In this document: positions 21,600-31,105 of the stretch, in pieces
Layout of the letters: each line of letters starts with the position of its first letter
How positions within the stretch are numbered: the first letter of the stretch is position 1
From: Rana temporaria
Lineage: Eukaryota; Chordata; Amphibia; Anura; Ranidae
DNA length: 64,000 nt
Assembly (NCBI RefSeq): GCF_905171775.1
Contig: NC_053492.1
Coordinates: forward strand, 282,754,938-282,818,937
Direction: 5' to 3'
Translations under genes and position numbers: made by a program
The notes under the pieces: generated by a model
Database searches by the model: none
The model's input: the letters and a program-made list of their open reading frames with translations, nothing else
What the model was told of the DNA's origin: nothing

Positions 21600-22500
21600 G
21601 CGCCTCCACCCGAGAGTCGAGGGACAGATTGGCTTTGGGTGCTGACATCACGGGTAAGTGTCCTTATTAAAAGTCAGCAGCTGCAGTATTTATTGCTGCT
21701 GAATTTAAAAAAAAAGAATTTGGAGGAACTTTCAGGAATTAAAGCTGAGCTCCAGTATACTGCTGTATTATACCAATAAACATTCCTTCTGTAAAAAGAA
21801 AGAAAAAAAGTTGAGCTCCAACTAATATTTTTTTTAAACAGTATAATAGCAACTGTTTTTTTTTTTTCCTTTTTGGAATAAAGGTTTTACATAAATAAAA
21901 GCGGACACTTGTAAGTACCCTTGTCAGTGTTAAATGGTTTGTCTCAATTCTCTAATTGCTACTTTGTCAGGACAGTTTTGTCTGCTAAGGGAGTTAAAAT
22001 ATAACAAGCTTCCCTTCCTTCCCTCTTGTTACCCCTGTATGCTTGTTCTTGTTCTATAATATTATATTGAGTCATTATCCCTTGTTTACAGTATGATCCC
22101 GTTGGGGTAAACAGGGTTTGTAGTTACTTGATTAAGCAATTGAATATTGTCTAATCGGACAAGTGTCCTATAACATTGTCGTTAAGTATGTTGATAGTAT
22201 GTTGCCTACCCAGGCATATATGCGATAACGGTGTATGACTGAGAAATTGAATTTTTTTTTTTGTTTGTTTCCTTTGAAAGATGCAATAAAAAATATAAAA
22301 AACAAAAAAAAAAAAAAAACAACAAGCTTACTGGCTGGATTGACAGGTGAAGATAAATTTAAAAAAGCCTAAAAAAAAAAATGCAACCAACACATCTAAG
22401 AACTGGCAAGCTGCAATATTACAATTTTGCAATGCTCAAATTTTAAACTGGAATGTTTTTTTTTTTATTTGTTCCCATACTGCATATATGATTTAGTCCA
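21600..22500. other. Upstream flank of TPD52L1, no feature recognised
   Basis: AT-rich with poly(A)/poly(T) runs at 21836-21870, 22250-22262 and 22301-22319. No exon or complete transposon is recognised. Confidence 0.35.
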
Positions 22501-22539
22501 GGATCTCAGAGGTTAATTAAGTGAAAGCATAACGAAGTT

Positions 22540-22749
22540 GCTCTTCAGGAGGTGTGCGCAGAGATGTGATGTCAGGGGATAGAGGTGGAGTTGGCAGTCC
22601 CAGCTAGAAGTGGGAGGGAGAGAGCTGTCAGCTCAGTGCTGAGAGTCACAATTCAGTTCTCAGTATTGAAGCATAGTAACAATTCAGCAGCTCCTAGTTT
22701 ATATGTGCTCTCCTTCTCCCACAACCTGAGACGCACATACAAACCCAAC
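22540..22749 (+). promoter_or_regulatory. TPD52L1: Promoter-proximal region and 5' UTR of TPD52L1
   Basis: This stretch is less AT-rich than its surroundings and free of recognisable repeats. It leads without a transposon into the start codon at 22750. An in-frame TGA at 22567-22569 lies upstream and no in-frame ATG occurs between it and 22750, which supports that start. The transcription start site cannot be placed; no convincing TATA box is seen at a fixed distance. Confidence 0.45.
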
Positions 22750-22771
22750 ATGGAAAACAAGCGACAGCCAG
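22750..22771 (+). CDS. TPD52L1: TPD52L1-like gene, coding part of exon 1
   Basis: The exon encodes MENKRQP plus the first base of the next codon, then a consensus donor (CCAG|GTCAGTG, GT at 22772-22773), so the intron is phase 1. The start context AACATGG has A at -3 and G at +4. In vertebrate TPD52L1 the first exon codes only a short N-terminal peptide (human MEAQAQ) and is also followed by a phase-1 intron ahead of GLLETEPLQ. Exon 2 here (58572) begins in the matching phase. TPD52-family proteins are small cytoplasmic coiled-coil proteins linked to vesicle trafficking and cell proliferation. The 7-residue length, phase and downstream partner make this a good call even though the peptide alone is too short to identify. 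Confidence 0.72.
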
Positions 22772-23819
22772 GTCAGTGAGCTTCTGTTGCTGTGTATGTT
22801 TACCACACCTGGCATAATAAATGCCAATTTGTTTGACAGGTGTGTAAAATCACTGCCATCCCTGTATCGCTGTGCCGTTCCTTGTAATGTCAGTCTGCCA
22901 CATTTTAACGTTCGAAATACCTACAAGAAGTGATTGTTACAGTAAAATATCCATATACTGGTTGTAGGCGTATAAAGTGAGTTCAATGGCATGGTCGTAT
23001 TTCGCGTTTTATATTATTTAAACCGTAAATTGCAGTTTAAACTGCTGTTACTTACATGTCTGTTTTAGGTGTTTGTGTATAACATTATCATTTTGTCTGA
23101 TGCATTATTATAGGATGCAGGACTGAGGATCCCCCCCCCCCTTTAAGATCTTACCTGTCTATCATCTGTCTCGCACCCTCCATGGCTCCATCTTCCATTC
23201 CATTTACCAGTGAAAGTGTATCACAGGTGGTTTTGATGTATTTAGTGGGAATGCTTTAATAAGCATTCCCAGTATTAATATCCGTAAATGTATTATTCTT
23301 TTTATCCTTTATCTGTACTTGATGCCCTCCTGTTTTCTGAGTTGTCATGGTTTTTGCGTGGCAAGAGTGTCCAGACCTGTTATTGAAGCAGAAAGGGTTA
23401 ATCTGAGGTCTCCGTATCATGCCAGTGGAATGAGTGCCACTGTGAGTGACAGTCGTTTTTATATGCATTAACTCTAGCCTGTGCGTTTGTAGGTCACCGA
23501 TCTACATAAATATGCTAAACAACATTCATGCAAACCGTAAAAAGCTAGATTAATAACGTATACAGTGGGGACACGCACGCGATTCTCTCAGTGGGTATTC
23601 CGCCTTTCCCAATAGCCTAACATATCATTAAGGTTATTTCTGTATTTATCCTACATACACTATAGAAGGAGCAAAAATAGAAATCTTGCTCCAAAAATGT
23701 CTTCAAATCACTCTCTTGTAATCAATACAAAAAGTCACCCTTTCAGATAATCGTGCAGAGTTGGAACTTGAGTGGTATATTTTGTCTGTATTGTATAGAG
23801 ACTTGGCTTATGGCTGACC

Positions 23820-23989
23820 TAGGGTTGCCACCTCATCCCTTTAAACTCAAACACATATGAATTACACCATGTCTGAGGCAAATTTAATGCAGGTAAGGCA
23901 CCAAGTGAGTTTAATTACCACCTTAATCAGTCACAAAGCCTGTGCAATTAATATGTGTTCAGGTTTAAAGGGATGAGGTGGCAACCCTA
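23820..23989. mobile_element. hAT-type MITE (170 bp)
   Basis: The ends TAGGGTTGCCACCTCATCCC and GGGATGAGGTGGCAACCCTA are perfect 20-bp inverted repeats, continuing imperfectly (TTTAAACTCAAACACATA / TATGTGTTCAGGTTTAAA). The flanks GGCTGACC (23812-23819) and CGCTGACC (23990-23997) are an 8-bp duplication with one mismatch. Confidence 0.85.
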
Positions 23990-24194
23990 CGCTGACCCTA
24001 TGGAAATATTGACTTTAGGAAAGTCAAGTTTGTAGGGAAGCTGCAGGAGCAGAAGGCATGGTGGTGGTGGCACTGTGTGCTCCGAAGCTTTAGCATTACT
24101 TTGTTACTAGTTGTTCAAATGAAAACTATAGTACCTCATTATAAGCTTGTCGGCATCTCTAGTGGTATGGATTCTGGCTAACTAGGGCAAGGGT

Positions 24195-24425
24195 AGATGA
24201 AGAACCTGAGCCTACTTGGCTCTGGGTCAGGAGTGCGTAATGCACAGGGGCGTAGGGGTCAGGACTGCGTAAGTGTGTGTAGAGGTCAGGAGCGCGTAAC
24301 GTGCAGGGCATAGGGGACAGGAGCGCGTAAGTGTGTGTGTAGAGGTCAGGAGCGCGTAACGCACAGGGCGTAGGGGACAGGAGCGCGTAACGCACAGGGC
24401 GTAGGGGTCCGGAGTGCATAACAGG
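24195..24425. repeat. Minisatellite, unit like GGTCAGGAGCGCGTAACGCA
   Basis: About 6-7 imperfect tandem units of roughly 30 bp (GTCAGGAGCGCGTAACGCACAGGG... CGTAGGGG). The apparent 101-codon minus-strand frame is made by this repeat. Confidence 0.8.
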
Positions 24426-25074
24426 TGTCAAAAGTAAGAAAAGCAGAGAGTTCCTCTTAGGCAAAAGTTATCCCCTGTTCTCAATACTATCCACCCCCCA
24501 TGACAAAACAATCCCCAGCACAAATTCCTCCCTCCTTGAATTATACTTCCTGGATTTTGGCATTTTTCGGCATCTGCTGGTGAGTACTCAGAGTCCTGAT
24601 GCCGTAACCAACCACCCACATTTTTATTTATTTTTTCCTCCGTATGTCACTTATGCTGCAGTCATTCAGGAACATGCGTAATTATGGCAATACCTGAGAA
24701 AGAGACATGCAATCGTGACAATGTGCAGGCAGGTTTAATACAGGGTTCAGTAATAAGTATTGCAGACTGCACCCTCAGTCCCCCCCCCCCCCAAAAAAAA
24801 AAACTCATCTGAGTCACATCTCGATCCAGAGATGTGCACGAGAACCTTGGCAAGTGAACCAATGAGGAGAGAGGGGGGCCAGGACGTGATCCATGTGTAA
24901 CTAGACACATGGAGCAGCGACTCGGGAGCAAGCCCGTTGGTGCCCCAAGAGCAGGGCTGGTGCTAGCGCAAGGCAACATGGGCACTTGCCTTACGGCGCC
25001 AGGGAACAGGGCGGAAAATTGACAGTGTCACTGCGTCAGTGTCTTTCTCGTCTCTGTGAGTCCCAGGATTACAC

Positions 25075-25298
25075 ACAGCAGCCATCTCCCGCTGTGTGTA
25101 TCGGAGCTTAGTGTAAAAACTTTGGCCGTGCTGTGAGAAAAGTCCCGCCCTCCTCCTAGATCAGCTCGTGTGATAGGCAGAACAATGCGTCTATCACACA
25201 AGCTGATCTAGGAGGAGGGCGGGACTTTTCTCACAGCGGGGCCAAAGTTTTCACACTAAGCTCCGATACACACAGCGGGAGATGCCTGCTGTGTGTGA
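25075..25298. repeat. Inverted repeat 1 inside the 24952 element
   Basis: CACACAGCAGCCATCTCCCG... through AGTCCCGCCCTCCTCCTAGA (to about 25170) is inverted at about 25189-25298 (AAGCTGATCTAGGAGGAGGG... to GCGGGAGATGCCTGCTGTGT). Arms are about 95 bases with few mismatches. Confidence 0.85.
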
Positions 25299-25341
25299 AG
25301 TGTAGAGGAGGAGGGAGGGGGGAGCGCTGCAGCCACACTGG

Positions 25342-25500
25342 CAGTGTGTGTGATAAGTTCTCTCTTATGTCACACTGCCCCGGTGGCCCCTCCTCTCTTC
25401 TCGTCCATCCCCATTTGCTTGTGACATCATCTGGGATGGACGAGAAGAGAGGAGAGGCCGCCGGGGCAGCGTGACATGAGAGAGAACTTATCACAGATGC
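25342..25500. repeat. Inverted repeat 2 inside the 24952 element
   Basis: GTGATAAGTTCTCTCTTATG... to CTCTTCTCGTCCATCCC pairs with GGGATGGACGAGAAGAGAGG... to AGAGAGAACTTATCAC. Arms are about 65 bases with a short loop (about 25410-25432). Confidence 0.8.
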
Positions 25501-25524
25501 TTCCTGCATACTGGCTGCCAGGTA

Positions 25525-25720
25525 AACTCTGTGCCCCAATGTGCTCCAGTATGCCCCGATGTGTGCCAATATGCCCTGATGTGCGCCAAGTGCCCCGTGC
25601 CCTGATGTGCCATGTGTCCTGATATCCCGTGCTCTGATGTCCTGTGCCCCAGTCTGCTGTGCCTCAATGTTGTGTGCCCTGATGTGCACTGTACCCTGAT
25701 GCGTTGTGCCCTGTGCGTGC
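25525..25720. repeat. Short tandem repeat, GTGCCCTGATGTG-like units
   Basis: Irregular units built of GTGCCC, CCTGATGTG and CCAATGTG words. It lies within the hAT element 24952-25786. Confidence 0.65.
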
Positions 25721-25975
25721 GTGCACGCTGGGGGGCAGCAAAATGCACCTTCGCCTGAGTTGGCAAAAATCCTTGCACTGGCCTTGCCCAAGAGCAAGCT
25801 GCTTGCTCTGGGGACACTGGCAGGAGGGAGGGGCCTGGAGTGTAGACGGAGGACCTGAGAAGATGAGGATTATGGCTGCTCTGTGCAAAACCACTGCACA
25901 GAGCAGGTAAGTATAACATGTTTGTTATTAAAAAAATTAAAAAAGCCGAATCTTTAATGTCACAATAATGCACAT

Positions 25976-26190
25976 TTCAGTGGTCAGTATTAAGCAATGT
26001 ACTATACAGGGGTCAGTAGTAAAAAATGCAGAGCAGTTGTAAGTAAGGCAGAGATCAGTAGTATGCAATGCAGAGGTAAGTAGTAGGGAAGAAGTTGGTA
26101 AAAAGTAAGGCAGAGGGCAGAGGTCGGTAGTAAATAAGGCAGATGCCAGTAGTATGAAACACAGGGGGCAGAGATCAATAGACTGCATAT
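25976..26190. repeat. Degenerate minisatellite, unit like GGTCAGTAGTAAANAATGCAGA
   Basis: Successive imperfect units of about 21-24 bp (AGTAGTA... GCAGAGGTCAGTAG). No protein or terminal repeats are associated. Confidence 0.65.
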
Positions 26191-26607
26191 AGTCACAGTG
26201 TCTGGACGCAGCTCTCTTGACCATCCTACTTCCCCATGCTCAGGGTTCACTGGCCCCCAGTCACACACAACCCCTGGTTTCAGCTCTCTGTCTGTCCTGC
26301 ACCCCTTCTCCCCTTGTCCTGGCACTACTTACTAACTGACACAAAGACAAGCATGGCAGCAATGCCTTATTGAATGCCTCACCTCCTGGTCACCTTGTCT
26401 TTACAAGCCAGGAGGCAGGGAGACTGTGCCTAAGGGCCAATTGCAAGTGGGTGCTGACATCTTGAAGGCGGGGAGTTAATGCGTGCTCCATTCCCCCCTT
26501 CATGCAACAAATTTATACAGAGTAGGTTTCCAGGCAGCTTAGTCTGCAGCGCTCTTGGGCTGGGGATGCCATGATTAAAATGAGGATGTCATATTTATAG
26601 CAGGCTA

Positions 26608-26999
26608 ATGCCACGTACACGCGATCGGTTCATCCGATGAAAACGGACCGATGGATTTTTTCATCAGATATCGGATGAAGCTGACTTTCCTCAGTCTTGC
26701 CTACACACCATCAGTTAAAAATCCGTTTGTGTGACGTAAAACACTACGATGAGCTGAGAAAAATGAAGTTCAATGCTTCCGAGCATGCGTCGACTTGATT
26801 CTGAGCATGCGTGGATTTTTAACCGATGGACTTGCCCACAGACAATCTTTTTTTTTTTTTCTATCGGTTTTTTAACCATCAGATAATTTTAAAACGGTTC
26901 TACGTTTTTTCACCGATGGGGGGAAAAAAAACGATGGGGACCACACACGATCAGTTCGGACCGTTTTCATCAGACAAAGCGATCGTGTGTACAGGGCAT
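26608..26999. mobile_element. TA-target MITE (392 bp)
   Basis: The left end ATGCCACGTACACGCGATCG and right end CGATCGTGTGTACAGGGCAT form inverted repeats flanked by TA on both sides (26606-26607 and 27000-27001). Sub-terminal CATCCGATGAAAACGG pairs with CCGTTTTCATC. Same family as 3866 and 56952. Confidence 0.8.
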
Positions 27000-27002
27000 T
27001 AG

Positions 27003-27392
27003 GCACACATTTTAATGAGTGAAATAGGTGTTTGACCCCTTCGAAAAACATGACTTAGTGCTTGGCGGCAAAACCCTTGTTGGCAATCAGAGGTCAGACG
27101 TTTCTTGTGGCTGGCCACCAGGTTTTTCACACATCTCAGGAGGGATTTTCTCCCACTCCTCTTTGCAGACCCTATCCAAGTAATTAAAGTTTTGTGGCTG
27201 ATGTTTGATAACTCGAACCACATATTTTATTTATTATTTATTTATTTTGCAATTTATAACTTTTTTGAAATACGTTTTTCTCGATATTTTTATTGTTATT
27301 CTGTTTCTGATTGTTAAAATAAATCTATCATTTGTCAGTGGGCAAACATACAAAATCAGCAGGGGATCAAATACTTTGTTTCCCCTACTGTA
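27003..27392 (-). mobile_element. Internally deleted Tc1-like transposon
   Basis: The left part (27040-27220) matches the reverse-strand 3' section of a widespread fish/frog Tc1 transposon (words GGCGGCAAAACCCTTGTTGG, CACATCTCAGGAGGGATTTT). The right part is that transposon's other end region (TTATTGTTATTCTGTTTCTG, then GCAGGGGATCAAATACTTTG toward the terminal CCCCTACTGTA). The central transposase region is absent: the sequence jumps at about 27223. The outer left terminal repeat is also missing where the MITE at 26608 ends. The assignment is from recalled family sequence. Confidence 0.78.
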
Positions 27393-27399
27393 TAACTCC

Positions 27400-28440
27400 T
27401 CTTCAGCTGTGGAAGTAAATATGTCGCATTTCTAATGGCTACTCTTTGGGTTCATGAAGTGAAAATAGTTGATAGATTCTGTGAACACGTCTGGATTTCT
27501 TACATTTGTTTACTTTTTTTCTCAGTCCCCCGGATGGAAAAACAGCAGATCTTAAGCTTGACGATCGTAGTTTTCTTTGATTTTCCTATAACGTTAACAA
27601 TGTTTTGTGGATTTAGTAGCTATTTAGTTCAAACAGCACTTGTCGTTTCAAGTAGAATACTTTCCATCAGGTGCATCTAGAAGATTACAGTAGGTGTTTA
27701 GAGAGGCTAAATGCCTGGTTAAATACTTGTAAAACCTAAAGTCAGAACTTCCATTAAGATCTGTATTTTTCACTTCCAGGTGGGAACTCAAGGGTGCTTA
27801 CAATGCTTCATAAAAGCTCCCTATTCTTTGTAAACCATACTGTATCTAAATTAGGCCGAGAACCCATCAGCTTGTGAAAAGAGAGGCTGACACCTCCAGG
27901 AGGGTGGTGGGTGGTGGTTTTGCGGAAACTGACAATGACTACAGGGCAGCCAAGATGCAAGTTATGGAGTCTTAAATTAGTCTTATATCTCCAACCATTG
28001 TGTGAGTACCCCTGTGTGCGGATTATGGTGGTGGTCATTGAACACCGAGCATAGCTTTATTTTGGTTTGATCCGCAGCTGAGCGACTATGCATTTGAACT
28101 TAACGGCATACTCCATCTTTTGCAAAATGATAATCATATTAAAAATGAAAACAAATTCATTGAAAATTTAGTGTTTTTTTTTTTGCATTTAAGCCTGGAA
28201 AGCATTGCAACTGTGATCTTATAGACTAAAGCTTTGTACATACTATCATTTTCTTTGCCTTTTGTCTGGAAGCCAGACAAGACAGCCTTTTCCACTCCAG
28301 AGGGCCACTTTAAGTAAAAAAAGAATGACATTCAGTTTGCATTCTGCCCCAGCTGCTTTTCAGAGGGCAATTGATAAAAAAAACACCCTTCTCAGAAATA
28401 CACCTCTGTGTATTTGAATGACATTGTTATCTTCTATACA
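27400..28440. other. Intron 1 DNA without recognised features
   Basis: AT-rich; no paired repeats or exon signals recognised. Confidence 0.4.
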
Positions 28441-28708
28441 GACTGGGAGGCCGATCTTCACCGGGTTCAAGCTGAGTTTGACTCTTTTAACAAAAGGAGT
28501 TTACTGTTGATTTGGAGAAGACCAGGTATCTAGGGTGTATTGTGGGTAAGGGTTTGGTGAAACCTCAGATGAACAAGGTAGAGGCTATTCAGGATTGACA
28601 CTGCCTAATCACAAAGAAACAGGTCTGAGCATTTCAGGGCATTGCTGGGTACTATTTTCGGTTTGTCCCCAACTTTGGCACTATTGCTTCGCCACTGATT
28701 GAATTGAT
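28441..28708 (+). pseudogene. Ty3/gypsy reverse transcriptase fragment (3' part of RT)
   Basis: The plus strand reads the end of a gypsy-type reverse transcriptase: a DWEAD-like start, then VDLEKTRYLGCIVGKGLVKP and QMNKVEAIQD, then a frame change into text like the gypsy RT thumb (wording for GIAGYY, FVPNFG and ASPLT is recognisable across frames). At least two frame breaks and a stop (TGA after AIQD) make it defective. The fragment ends at a hAT insertion (28709). The following RNase H part is present but inverted (28932-29400). Confidence 0.75.
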
Positions 28709-28907
28709 CAGTGGCGGCTGGTGCTCAAAATTTTTGGGGGGGCGCAAACGAAAAAAAAAAAACAATTGCAGCCACTGTGCCCATCAAATGCAGCCACTGT
28801 GCCATCAATTGTCACCACTGTGCCATGCCATCAAACACAGCCACTGTGCCATGCCATCAATTGTCACCACTGTGCCATGCCATCAAATGCAGTAACTGCT
28901 GTCAAAT
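28709..28907 (-). mobile_element. Truncated hAT element, same family as 11156-12317
   Basis: CAGTGGCGGCTGGTGCTCAA at 28709 is the terminal repeat; the following poly(A) and CACTGTGCCATCAATTGTC repeats are the reverse complement of 11925-12317. The other terminus is missing, so only one end is kept. No second copy of the flank GAATTGAT was found. Confidence 0.78.
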
Positions 28908-28931
28908 GTAGTAGAACATCTGTGTTCTACT
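28904..28931. repeat. Short perfect palindrome at a rearrangement junction
   Basis: TGTAGTAGAACA and TGTTCTACTACA face each other around four bases. It sits between the truncated hAT fragment and the inverted gypsy piece. Confidence 0.7.
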
Positions 28932-29400
28932 ACAAATTTTAACTATTCTTATGCCAAGAACCATCTGGTTACCATAAAATTCATGTTATTTGTCATCCAG
29001 GTCAGTGGTGCAGAGTCTGGCACCAGACAAATTTCCTGCCAGGGAGTAAATAGTGTAGGGAGTCTAAAGCCCACTTAATGGCCAGGCACTCTTGCTCCAC
29101 TATGGCAAAATTTCTTCTTTTGGCTGTCAACTTTCTACTCAAAGACTGTGCTGTGTTCCTCTATATTGACCTCTTGGGACTGAACGGCTCCGAAGCCTTC
29201 ACTGGAGGCATCAATTTGAACAATATATTCTTTCGAGAAAACTGAAACAACCAGCACTGGATATTGGCATAAGGCTGTTTTATGCTCCAGAAAAGACTCT
29301 TGAGCCTTGTCATTCTACTTGACCATGAATGACTTCTTACCATCAATTCCAGTGGCAATTCCCATCAAGAAAGATCCGTGAAGACGGTTAACTCTAACCC
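28932..29400 (-). pseudogene. Ty3/gypsy RNase H fragment, inverted relative to the RT fragment
   Basis: Read on the minus strand, this encodes the RT-RNase H linker (a NDKAQ-like stretch, KTALCQYPVL) and the start of RNase H (a VQIDASSEG-like motif with the first acidic residue), then a diverged GAVQSQ and HSTVFE region and later text like APLTWMTNN. Several stops and frameshifts are present. In an intact gypsy element this would follow the RT fragment on the same strand; here it points the other way, which shows an inversion or a complex rearrangement. Confidence 0.72.
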
Positions 29401-29804
29401 TCTTGGCTGGGGCAGCATTAACCACTTAACCACCAGGCCATAGCCAAATGACAGCTACAGCACAGCTCGATAACTCTGGGAGGGCGTACATTGACATCCT
29501 CCCAGAATTGCGCTCCCGCGCGCCCCCTGGGGAGCACACACAGGAGTATCCATGACTGCTGGGTCTGGAGGACCCGGCGGATCATGGTAAATTGCCACTG
29601 ACAATGGGCGTTTACCATGTGATCGCTTGGTCAAATGATGGAGCGATCACATGTAAACTAACCGGCTTCATGTCTGGTTCCTCTATCCCTTCTCTGTAAT
29701 GATCGGTACAGTGTGAAAGGAGAGAGGGAGAGATCGGTTGCAGCAGTGCTGTGGGCTGGATCTGTAGTGCCCACAGCGCTGCTCTGTGCCCATTGCAGGA
29801 ATCA

Positions 29805-30075
29805 TCCATTCACTGCTATCCCTCTGTCATACTCATCCATGCACAGCCATCCACACTCAGCAATAATCATCCATTCATGCTCAGCCATCCCTCTGTCATA
29901 CTCATCCATCCATCCATACTCAGCCATCTATACTCAGCAATACTCATCCATTCATCATCAACTCTCAGCAATGCTCAGCCATACTCGGCAGTACCCAGCC
30001 ATACTCACCCCTCCCTTCCATACGCGGCCATCCACATTTATGGCTCATCCATGCCACATCAGTTCTCATCCATGC
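29805..30075. repeat. CATCCAT/ACTCAGC simple-sequence region
   Basis: Irregular repetition of CATCCA, ACTCAGCCAT and CAGCAATACTCATCC words. It opens frames on the plus strand (131 and 116 codons) that are not genes. Confidence 0.7.
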
Positions 30076-30692
30076 CATTACAGTGCCTCACAAATGTGTA
30101 ATTGGTAGTCAAATTAGATTTGAGAAATGTATGCCCCTAGATACACCTGATGGTGCTCCCTGCATGTTGGGCCTCTGTATGTTGCCAGGCTGTAGAAAAG
30201 TCTCCCATATGTGGTATCGCCGTACTCAGGAGGAGTAGGAGAATCTATTTTGGGGTGACATTTTTGGTATGTACATGCTATGTGTTAGAAATATTGTATA
30301 AATGGACAGCTTTGTGTAAAAATAAATGTATGCATTTTCATTTTCTTTCCACATTTTCCAAAAACTTGTAGAAAAAAATGACATGTTCAATAGACTCATT
30401 ATGCCTCATAGATTATACGTTGGTGTGTTTTATTTCCAAAATGGGGTCATTTTTGGGGCATTTCTATTGTCCTGGTGCTTCAGGGTCTTCAAAGTGCAAG
30501 AGGGAGTCAGGAAATTATATGTGTATTTTAGGATCCCAGAACGCCTGGAGGTGCTCCCTGCATGTTGGACCTCTCTATGTGGTCAGGAGGAGTAGCAGAA
30601 TATATTTTGGGGTGTAATTTGTGGTATGCATATGCTGTGTGTGAGAAATAACCTGCTAACATGACAATTTTGTGGAGGGAAAAAAATAAATA

Positions 30693-30695
<3 letters not shown>

Positions 30696-30726
<31 letters not shown>
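30696..30726. repeat. Poly(T) run
   Basis: About 30 T residues; further T runs at 30846-30878 and 30894-30912. Confidence 0.9.
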
Positions 30727-30729
<3 letters not shown>

Positions 30730-30814
30730 GACCAAATAATATAGACCAATGTTGGGTTATTTTTTTACCACAGATATGTAGCAGAATAAATTGTGGCAAC
30801 AATTTATGAAGAAA

Positions 30815-31105
30815 AATGACTAATTTGCAAATTTTTATAACAGAAACAAAGATTTTTTTTTCTTTTTTTTTTTTTTTTACAGAATCTTCTGTCCTTTTTT
30901 TTTTTTTTTTTTATATATAGCGCAAAAAAATAAATAAATAATCCCAGCAGTGATTTAATACCACCAAAATAAAGCTCTATTTGTGTGAAAAAGGTCAAAA
31001 ACTTATACATAATTGAGTAATTGTCATACAAAATGTGAGAGCACGGAAAGCTGAAAATTGATCTGGTTAGGAAGGGGGTTTAAGTGCCCAGTGGTTAAAC
31101 TCAAC
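30815..31105 (+). repeat. Local duplicate, copy A (continues at 31857-31884)
   Basis: Matches 31960-32232 with moderate divergence: shared words include ATGACTAATTTGCAAA, AAAGCTCTATTTGTGTGAAA, GAAGGGGGTTTAAGTG and, beyond the Harbinger-like insertion, TTACATTCCAAAAAAACAA. The similarity extends beyond the transposon edge, so this looks like a local duplication rather than two insertions. Confidence 0.75.

Larger units (their letters stand above)
24952..25786. mobile_element. hAT-type non-autonomous element with two palindromes and a tandem repeat (835 bp)
   Basis: It starts CAGGGCTGGTGCTAGC and ends GCACTGGCCTTG, an imperfect inverted repeat, with a perfect 8-bp duplication CCCAAGAG (24944-24951 and 25787-25794). 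Inside are two adjacent long inverted repeats (about 25075-25298 and 25342-25500), then a short tandem repeat around GTGCCCTGATGTG (25525-25720). No transposase is encoded; the long minus-strand frames over it are repeat artefacts. Confidence 0.82.
29422..31094. mobile_element. piggyBac-like or other TTAA-target non-autonomous repeat
   Basis: TTAA occurs at both edges (29418-29421 and 31095-31098), followed inward by CCACTTAACCACC and, at the right, CCCAGTGG: a short inverted CCACT. TTAA targets are used by piggyBac elements. The interior has GC-rich text (GGGAGGGCGTACATTGACAT), a CATCC-rich minisatellite (29805-30075), and an internally repeated block (TGGTGCTCCCTGCATGTTGG at 30151, and a similar GAGGTGCTCCCTGCATGTTGG at 30547). 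Related fragments lie at 35760-36110, 40730-42130 and 31950-32220. The superfamily is inferred. Confidence 0.5.

Noticed and set aside
22585..22749. In-frame N-terminal extension of TPD52L1 exon 1
   Set aside because: The extension has no ATG (it would begin at GTG) and an in-frame TGA lies at 22567; the first in-frame ATG is 22750 with a good Kozak context.
24195..24425. Possible CRISPR-like array because of regular repeats
   Set aside because: Units are adjacent and imperfect with no unique spacers; it is a minisatellite in vertebrate DNA.
25231..25973. 188- and 160-codon minus-strand frames
   Set aside because: They overlie palindromes and a short tandem repeat inside a hAT element and run across its boundary.
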